NCBI GenBank assembly: GCA_948144175.1
Contig: CANXME010002009.1
Span: 434,001 to 498,000 of the forward strand
Length of the DNA stretch: 64,000 nucleotides
Reading direction: 5' to 3'
Source: Closterium sp. NIES-65
Lineage: Eukaryota > Streptophyta > Zygnematophyceae > Desmidiales > Closteriaceae
In this document: positions 57,535 to 64,000 of the stretch, piece after piece
Numbering within the stretch: position 1 is the first letter of the stretch
How the letters are laid out: each line of letters opens with the position of its first letter
Program-made: the position numbers and the translations under genes
The notes under the pieces: model-generated
The model's input: only the letters and a program-made list of their open reading frames with translations
Database searches by the model: none
Told to the model about the DNA's origin: nothing

Positions 57535-58087
57535 CTGCTCGGCGGCTCGGCGGTTCGGCGGCTCGGCTGCTCGGCGGCTCGGCGGCTCGGCTGCTTGGCG
57601 GCTCGGCGGCTCGGCGGTGAAGAGGCCCGGGAGGGGCCGAAAGGGGAGGCGACGGGGCCGCAAGGGGCGGCGACGGGGCCGCTAAGGGCGTCGACGAGGC
57701 CGCAAGGGGCGGCGACGGGGCCGCAAGGGGCGGCGACGAGGCCGCAAGGGGCGGCGACGGGGCCGCAAGGGGCGGCGACGGGGCCGCTAAGGGCGGCGAC
57801 GGGGCCGCTAAGGGCGGCGACGAGGCCGCAAGAGGGCGGCACTGGGGCTGCGAGAGGGCAGCGACGCGGCCGCGAGAGGGCGGCGACGAGGCCGCGAGGG
57901 CGGCGACAGGGCCGTGAAGGTGGGGCCGCAAGGGGCCGCTAAGGGCGGCGCGACGGGTCGCTAAGGGGAGGGTGGCACATAGGGCGCGCCTCGGTCAGGG
58001 GCGACTCAATCTCAGGGCAGGAAAAAAAAAAAAAAAAAACTCGATTTTCAGTGGTGGGCCCTAGGAAAAGTTCCCACTAGGGAACCT
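57535..58087 (-). repeat. Distal leader of element 2 with 20-bp repeats
   Basis: The stretch holds GGCTCGGCGG units followed by 20-bp GGCGACGGGGCCGCAAGG-type units and a poly(A) run at about 58022-58040. It connects the primer site of element 2 to the element 3 insertion point. Confidence 0.85.
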
Positions 58088-58098
58088 GCTCTATACCA

Positions 58099-58224
58099 TG
58101 TGAAGAAATGAGGAATGAATGAACTAGCAAGCAGGTGGGTACAAGTAGGAAAACCTAAAAGTGTTGTACCCCATATTGTCTACCCCACTACAGCCTACAC
58201 AGACTATAGCATATGAGTTTGACA
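58099..58224 (-). repeat. 5' LTR of element 2
   Basis: The LTR is 126 bp, one base different from the 3' LTR at 43760-43885, and is followed by the AGATG duplication. Confidence 0.93.
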
Positions 58225-58229
58225 AGATG

Positions 58230-60180
58230 ACACATTGCGAGGAGGATAAGATCCCAAACAACTCGTTTTGGTCCACAAATTCCACACAACCGAGGCGCGT
58301 TTTCTGACGACGGTTCAAATTTGGTGGACAGAAGTGCGGGAAAGGGGAGGTTCAAACTTTCAAAGGCTATGTGTTGATGTCACTGCACAAACGCCGCCGA
58401 AGGAGGAATCATCGTCAACGTCTTGGGAAGCTGCTTTGATGGATGGCAACGACACGGTAGCCCCTAAGCGGCTTAAAGGCCACACCCCGAATTACACAAC
58501 GAAGTCAACGAAAAACTTGTAGGTTCGGGAAACCCCAGAGACAGGTTTGGTGGGGAAATCAAGAACCAATCGCGTCAAAAACCCACTCAAAACCCTCGAC
58601 CAATCACACGAAAGTGGTGACAGTTTTGGGGCCGACACGGTAATTCTGGATGTGTCCTTTAAGCTTCTGTCGCCCTGGCACACACATGTGGGCACGTTTC
58701 GGTGGGTGCTTCCCTTCTCCTCGTGTAAGTTTCCCAACTCCGAGGGGTGATCGGCACGCCCTCGAAACTCCGCTTAGGGAAGTTGCGAGGGTCGTGAGCG
58801 CGATTTCCCTCAACGCACTGTTGCGGCCGGCCCAGACTGCCCCACTCGTGACCAAGAAAACGAATTCCCTCTAAGGGGTAACTTATCCAGAAAATGACAA
58901 CATCAAGAACCACTGGGAGTTGGGGGAATGAAAAATTTTGAAGATATTTGAAGGCTTCCCCGAAAACAAAAAAAAAAAAAGTAAAATTTGCGGCACTGTT
59001 GGGTTCACCCTTCGCGGGCTTAAAGCGCGAGGTCAGCATGGTAATTTTTCAAGTTATGTAGGGTTGAAACAGTTAGGCGAAAACCTGAAAATCGTGAATT
59101 TCGAAAATGTGTGTGGGGCGAAACCGAATTCAGGAGGCGGGGAAAACAATCTTCGCCACGATACTATGCGACAGCTGTCCCCGAGGATATGGGAGGGCCG
59201 AACGACCCAGTGTGCGACAGAGCACTACTCCCGCCCCAGCACTGGTGGGGCACACTGCGCTTCTCTTGGGGTTGAAATGGTGGGGAACGCGAAACTCACG
59301 CGAGCAAGAGTGAGGCACTACACTTAACAATATTTCCTGTGATTACTAATCGACTAAAATATTTGGATAAGTTTGAGACTTCACTTCAGAATAACATAAA
59401 AAAATGAAGTGCTGAATTGGCATAGAAAAGCAAATTGTGAATCATGAAAATTACATATCAAAAAACACATTAGCAATGCATTTCCAAGAGTACACTCTCA
59501 AGCTCAGATCCCGCAACTCATAAGGGTCTCGGCCGGCCACATAGGAACATGTCGTGCCTTTCCCTGCACCAATCTGCACTCCCCCGGCCCACCGCAGCGC
59601 AGACCAGCCTTGCCCCACCGCACATGCCCTGACGTGCGCTGCCGCCAGCATCCTGCCGCACATCTTGCTGACACTGCCAATCTCCATATTTTTGCCACGG
59701 CCCCTGCCTGCCTTCACCCTGTGCTTGCCATTTTGCCTCCCTCCCACGCCACTCCGCACTGACCATGCCGCACAACACACTCCCTTACCCTTGCCCCATG
59801 ATCCACCAGTTCGAATCCTTGCCTGCACAGTGCTGGCTGCTAGGCAAAGCGGCTCCCAATCCCTCCGTACATGCAGGGGCGGGGAACAGAGAGGGCACGG
59901 CCTCATAGGGCGCAGATCAGCAGAGGGTATGGGCCAGCAGGGGAGGCACATATAGAAAAAGACGTGGTTTGGGAGAGGTGGGATGGAAGGCGTGGACAGC
60001 AAGCGGCAGGCACAAGGCAGCACGTGCACCTTCCGGGCACACCTGCGCGCGGATGAGAAGGGAAGGATTTGAGGTGGTAAGGTGGGCAGGCGGTAAGGTC
60101 GGCAGGCGGTAAGGTGTGCGAGGGTGAAGGAATAAGAACAGAGGGTGGGGAGACACATGGAAAAGGGACAAGGAAACGGG
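58230..60180. other. Gene-poor stretch; nothing recognised
   Basis: AT-richer sequence to about 59500, then GC-richer. A short inverted similarity around a CCTTTAAGC core joins about 58465-58498 and 58637-58680, but it is too weak to call an element. I see no spliced gene. Confidence 0.4.
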
Positions 60181-60192
60181 TAACACGGAGAC

Positions 60193-60640
60193 CGGGAAGG
60201 GGATGGGGGGAAGCAGGGAAGGGGATGGGGGGAAGCAGGGAAGGGGATGGGGGGAAGCAGGGAAGGGGATGGGGAGAAGCAGGGAAGGGGATGGGGGGAA
60301 GCAGGGAAGGGGATGGGGGGAAGCAGGGAAGGGGATGGGGGGAAGCAAGGAAGTGGATGGGGGGAAGCAGGGAAGGGGATGGGGGGAAGCAGGGAAGGGG
60401 ATGGGGGGAAGCAGGGAAGGGGATGGGGAGAAGCAGGGCAGGGGGCGGGGAGAAGCAGGGAATGGGATGAGGGGAAGCAGAGCAGAGGGTGGGGGGGAGC
60501 AGGGAAGGGGATGGGGGGGAGCAGGGCAGAGGGTGGGGGGAAGCAGGGAACGGGATGGGGGGAGCAGGGCAGAGGGTGGGGGGAAGCAGGGAAGGGGATG
60601 GGGGGGAGCAGGGCAGAGGGTGGAAGGAATCAGGGCAAAG
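60193..60640. repeat. 22-bp purine-rich minisatellite
   Basis: About twenty units of GGAAGCAGGGAAGGGGATGG plus GG run here, more degenerate toward the right. The plus strand is almost entirely purine, with triplex and G-quadruplex potential. Confidence 0.93.
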
Positions 60641-60799
60641 GGGGAAGCATGGCTGGTGGGAGAACGGGTGGTTGGGAAAAACAAAGACAGGGGGCAACAA
60701 TTTGGGGGAAGTGAGGGCGATGAGGGGAAGCGCGTGGGGGAAAAGAACATCTGCATACCCTTCTGTCCTATCCCCTCTGTGTCTCTCATTCAGTCCCTT

Positions 60800-61260
60800 C
60801 CCTCAGGAGGAAGAAGGGTGGAAGAAAGGGTGAGAGAGAGGTTCGAAGAAAGAGAGATAGAGAGAGGGAGAGGGAGGGAGGGAGAGATGGAAGGGAGGAA
60901 GAGGAGAAGAGCGTATGACAAGCGGAATAGAATGTGGGGAGGAAGGCGGGTGGTATGTGGGGGATATGGAGGTGGGTATGTGGGGAGGCGAGGGCGACGG
61001 GCAGAAGCGAGGGCGTTATGGCGACGAGAGAAACGAAGATGTTGAGGAGGAGAGCGAGAGATGAGAAGAAGCGTGGGTGACAGGGAAGCAAGGGCGACGA
61101 CGGGAAGCGCGGGTGACGGGAGAGCAAGGGCGACAACGGGAAGCACGGGTGACGGGGAAGCAAGAGCGACGACGGGAAGCGCAGGTGACAAGTTGATGCG
61201 AGGGCGGCGAGGGTCGGTGAGGGAGATGAGGGAAATTGCGGGCGACGAGGAAAGGGGTAT
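60800..61260. repeat. Purine-rich low-complexity stretch with short GGCGACGACGGGAAGC repeats
   Basis: GAGAGA-type sequence at 60830-60910 is followed by several imperfect units at 61060-61200 that alternate GGTGACGGG and GCGACGACGGGAAGC. No coding signal is seen. Confidence 0.75.
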
Positions 61261-62640
61261 GACGTGGGAAAGAGCGGCCGACGAGGGGGAACATATGAGA
61301 CTAACGGCAGCGCGCGTCTGGCGAACCTGTACGGCATTCGCGTGAGCGACCCGTGCCTAAAACGGTACGATTGGGACGCGAGGCTGAACCGCAGCAAGTG
61401 TGAAAAGAGCATCTTGTGCGACGCGAGCTTGAAAGCAAGGCGCGAGTAACGCGACGATTGTTCATTAACGTTAGTGCTGCGGGTGAACGGGTTGTAACAC
61501 GAGACCGGCGACGTGAGGGGGAAATCGGAGCGTGCACTGACTAAGATGGTTGAGGTGGATACCTATTTTTTTTTCCGCACAAAAAAAAAGCCCTAACAAC
61601 GACTCGCTTTTGCCAACTAGCGCTAGTTTTTGCCTTGGAGCCTCCTAGTCTATGAGTACGACTTGGTAAGCAAGTTATGTGAGTGATGAACAGTGCATAT
61701 GGTTGGCAATCATCGCGTCAGTTCTGTTTTTGGGCACTTGGGTTCTGTTGTCGCAGGACAATTGCCTGGGGTTGCGAGAGTTTCTTCAAAACAAGTAGGG
61801 TAACCCTGTTTTTTTGCGATTTCAAGTTCAAGAATCTTGAACTTGAAAATTACCATGCTGTACCCGGGCTTTAATCCGAGTGCTAGGCTACTCTCCCAAA
61901 AAGCCAGGGTTAGTGGAGTTCCGCCGCAGAGCTAAGTTTGCCTGTGAAGGAACCTTCTTGAATGGCAACTTCGAGTCGAACTCCGAGTAGGGTGTTGGGG
62001 CGATCGTTTGCCCATTCTGACTCACACGGAGTAAGCCACGTCGGACTGAGTAAACTTCCGTCACAAGTGCAAAGCGGGACTTAGGGAACTGCGTAGAAGC
62101 TCACTAACCCCGGTTAAGGGTGCTACCGATCAGGCACATGCGACCACGTACTGTATATCGGCCGTAGTTCCGCGCCAAAATTTTTGACACGCTGGCCAAA
62201 TCACGGTGCTGCTTCGCACTGATAAGATTCGCCACATCACCAAATTGGAGACACCTCGACCCTCCATGCACATCCGCTGTACACACCAACCCAACCAGAA
62301 CAGACCAGCCGATTGAATGCTACCCGATATGAATGGTTTAGCTCTATATATGGATGCATTCCAGCAGAGCGCATTTCTTGGAGTTGCAGACTACCTAAAG
62401 AATATATCCCAACTGAATGTACATGTTCTGGATGTAACAAGGCTAAGTGAACAAAACCCATCATCTCATGCATCCATCCAGGGAAGGAAGTGTGAGTCAC
62501 CAAGTTTCAACATGTGAAACCAAAAACCTGCCTTCAGTTTAGTCCTCTATGACCTTCAATTGCAGTATCGATACTGCAATGCCCATGCAAGGGTCGTTAC
62601 TGGAACCTCAAAAGGATTTCAGGACTTTTTACCTTGAAAT
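61261..62640. other. Spacer; nothing recognised
   Basis: Unique sequence with two homopolymer runs near 61570. Open frames are short and none resembles a known family. Confidence 0.4.
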
Positions 62641-62912
62641 CACAGGCCCTAGTCCAGGGTAACAGTGGCTCGTGTGCTACGTATAAGCAACACCTGTGGG
62701 CGGGTGCAGCAGCACCCAGAAGGCAGCATCGGCAAATAAGGAATGCAGCACGTGCGGTGGGCGTGTGGCATGTGTGGCATTTGTGGCATTTGTGGCGTGT
62801 GTGTGGGTGGCAGTGTGGCGCGTGTGCAGTCCAGTCAAGGCAGCGCTGCTGTTCCAATGCAGGATCAGCCTGGCAGCACCATGTGCCGCCTCTGCTGTGG
62901 GCAGCCATGCCA

Positions 62913-64000
62913 TCACGACCCTACAGGCTGCTCCACGCCTCTCACAACTCCCTCCATCGCACCTCCTGTCCTCACCTCCCCTCCCTCTACTGCTTCCCTC
63001 GCTTCCCCCGCTCCCCCGCTGCCAGCAACCACGGGCCTGCCGCCTCTCCTCGACCGCTGGCGCTTCAACCCCCATAGCTCGCCCGCTGATCCCCCCTTCC
63101 TGCCATCCGCACGCTCCTCATCGCCCTCCAACCCCGCTTCTGCTTCCTCCTCCATCTCGCGCCCTCTCTTCTCTGCACCTCTCTTGACCGCTTTCAACTC
63201 CAGGCCAGCACCACCACCCAAGTCACCACTCACAACTGTTCCCCCACCCTTGTCACCGCTCCCCAGCATTCCACCTCCCAAGTCACCACTCCCAACCGTT
63301 CCACCACTGCTGCCAGCAGCAGCAACAGCAGGGGGGGCAAGAGCGGAGCACCCTCTGCTTGGGTCGTCAGAGGCGTCCTGGCAAGGCGCACCGGCAGCAG
63401 CAGAAGCAGCAGCCGAGGCAGCAGCTGCAGCGGGCACAGAAATGCCTTCCAGTGCGCCTGCCTGCCCCACCACAGCAGCACCAGCAACGTCCTTCTCCAG
63501 ACGTGTCCTCTCCCTCCGCTTGCCCCTCTCCTCACCACGCCGCTGCTCACCCCCTCTCTCCTCTGTACCCTCCTCGCCCGCCAGCACCGCAGCGGGCGAG
63601 GCACACGAGGAGAGCGGGGCGTCAAGCAGCGGGTGCGGGGAGAAGGTGGTGCTGCCCACGGGGCTGGCGCCCATGCCGGGGCTGTAGGGTAGGTACGGGC
63701 TCGTGAACCGCGGGCTTGCGTTAAGGTACGGGCTGGCGAGCAGGTGAGAGCTGGCAGTGACGTATGTGGTGCAGTGCAGGTGGGGGCTGGCAGCGAGGTG
63801 TGGCAGGGGTGTGGCGGCGGAGGCAGGGCTGCTGGTGGCCAGACACGCGCTGCCTGCCTGCCCCGCCCTGCTCGCCCCTCCCCCTCCCTCCTGCTCCCCT
63901 CCATGTTCCCCTCCCCTCCCCCTGCCGCCCTGCTGCCAGCCTTCCATGCCAGACTCCTTGCCACCACCGCTGCCAGAAGCACCACTGCCATCCTGTGACG
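62913..64000 (-). CDS. Possible partial gene at the right edge, low-complexity protein
   Basis: A minus-strand frame is open from the window edge to a stop at 62913, at least 360 codons. It reads Gly/Glu-rich sequence, then a Ser-, Pro- and Tyr-rich stretch (SPYLNASPRFTSPYLPYSP near 63670-63740), then Arg/Glu- and Ala-rich segments and SGDLGGG-type repeats. Such a composition is common in regulatory proteins, but I recognise no domain. A plus-strand frame (62743-63687) overlaps it and cannot be excluded. Either could be an accident of GC-rich sequence. Confidence 0.3.
   Translation of the reverse strand, partial: SQDGSGASGSGGGKESGMEGWQQGGRGRGGEHGGEQEGGGGASRAGQAGSACLATSSPASAATPLPHLAASPHLHCTTYVTASSHLLASPYLNASPRFTSPYLPYSPGMGASPVGSTTFSPHPLLDAPLSSCASPAAVLAGEEGTEERGGEQRRGEERGKRRERTRLEKDVAGAAVVGQAGALEGISVPAAAAASAAASAAAGAPCQDASDDPSRGCSALAPPAVAAAGSSGGTVGSGDLGGGMLGSGDKGGGTVVSGDLGGGAGLELKAVKRGAEKRGREMEEEAEAGLEGDEERADGRKGGSAGELWGLKRQRSRRGGRPVVAGSGGAGEAREAVEGGEVRTGGAMEGVVRGVEQPVGS

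Larger units (their letters stand above)
43760..58224 (-). mobile_element. Ty1/copia LTR retrotransposon, element 2 (decayed, interrupted by element 3)
   Basis: The 126-bp LTRs at 43760-43885 (3') and 58099-58224 (5') differ at one base and are flanked by a perfect AGATG duplication (43755-43759 and 58225-58229). The primer site TGGTATAGAGC is on the minus strand at 58088-58098 and the purine tract at 43886-43895. Element 3 sits at 50162-57529, so the body of element 2 is 43760-50161 plus 57535-58224. The coding region has frameshifts and stops. Confidence 0.95.

Noticed and set aside
43760..58224. Elements 2 and 3 as a tail-to-tail pair of separate insertions, with element 2 lacking its 5' LTR
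   Set aside because: The missing LTR and primer site of element 2 are found at 58088-58224 with matching AGATG duplications, and element 3 has its own CTCGG duplication. This proves nesting.
58465..58680. Inverted-repeat element around a CCTTTAAGC core
   Set aside because: Only about 35 bp match imperfectly, with no target duplication or defined ends.

Overview
This window looks like nuclear DNA of a green-lineage eukaryote. I infer a streptophyte alga, possibly a zygnematophyte such as Closterium, because the Ty1/copia polyproteins resemble ones I remember from that group; no database was searched. The supporting signs are short GT-AG-spliced exons, an aspartate carbamoyltransferase with a transit-peptide-like N-terminus, a plant-type V-ATPase subunit G, a thiol/halide methyltransferase-like locus, and LTR retrotransposons primed by initiator tRNA-Met. 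There is no prokaryotic operon structure.

Left third (1-24 kb): four spliced loci can be reconstructed. On the minus strand lie V-ATPase subunit G (619-1341, 4 exons, 111 aa), a hybrid histidine kinase (1787-11700, 21 exons, 1445 aa: GAF, LOV-like PAS, HisKA, HATPase, a degenerate receiver, a complete receiver) and aspartate carbamoyltransferase (13984-16862, 5 exons, 403 aa, first committed step of pyrimidine synthesis in plastids). On the plus strand, divergent from the carbamoyltransferase, is a HOL/TMT-like S-adenosylmethionine methyltransferase (17925-19947) that appears disabled. Their introns are full of minisatellites, and several carry partial copies of the neighbouring exon edge.

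Middle (20-31 kb): a dense minisatellite zone. It includes a 30-bp array, an 18-bp array of about 106 units that vary almost only at one base, a 24-bp array, a SINE-like retroposon, a 40-bp array of about 41 units, a cluster of hairpins with compensatory stem changes, and a minus-strand series of homologous intron-like modules separated by repeat-coding segments.

Right half (31-58 kb): four LTR retroelements with perfect 5-bp target duplications. Element 1 (31387-38873, plus) is full length but has an altered reverse transcriptase active site. Element 4 (40009-42640, minus) is a small non-autonomous LTR element. Element 2 (43760-58224, minus) is decayed and is interrupted by element 3 (50162-57529, plus), which has identical LTRs but two nonsense codons. 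A 712-bp hAT-like inverted-repeat element lies at 42959-43670. From 58.2 kb to the end the sequence is mostly gene-poor, with a 22-bp array and a possible partial gene at the right edge.

Apart from two nuclear genes supplying plastid pyrimidine synthesis and vacuolar proton pumping, the genes share no evident pathway. The main biological interest is the LOV-like hybrid histidine kinase and the recurrent association of repeats with splice sites.
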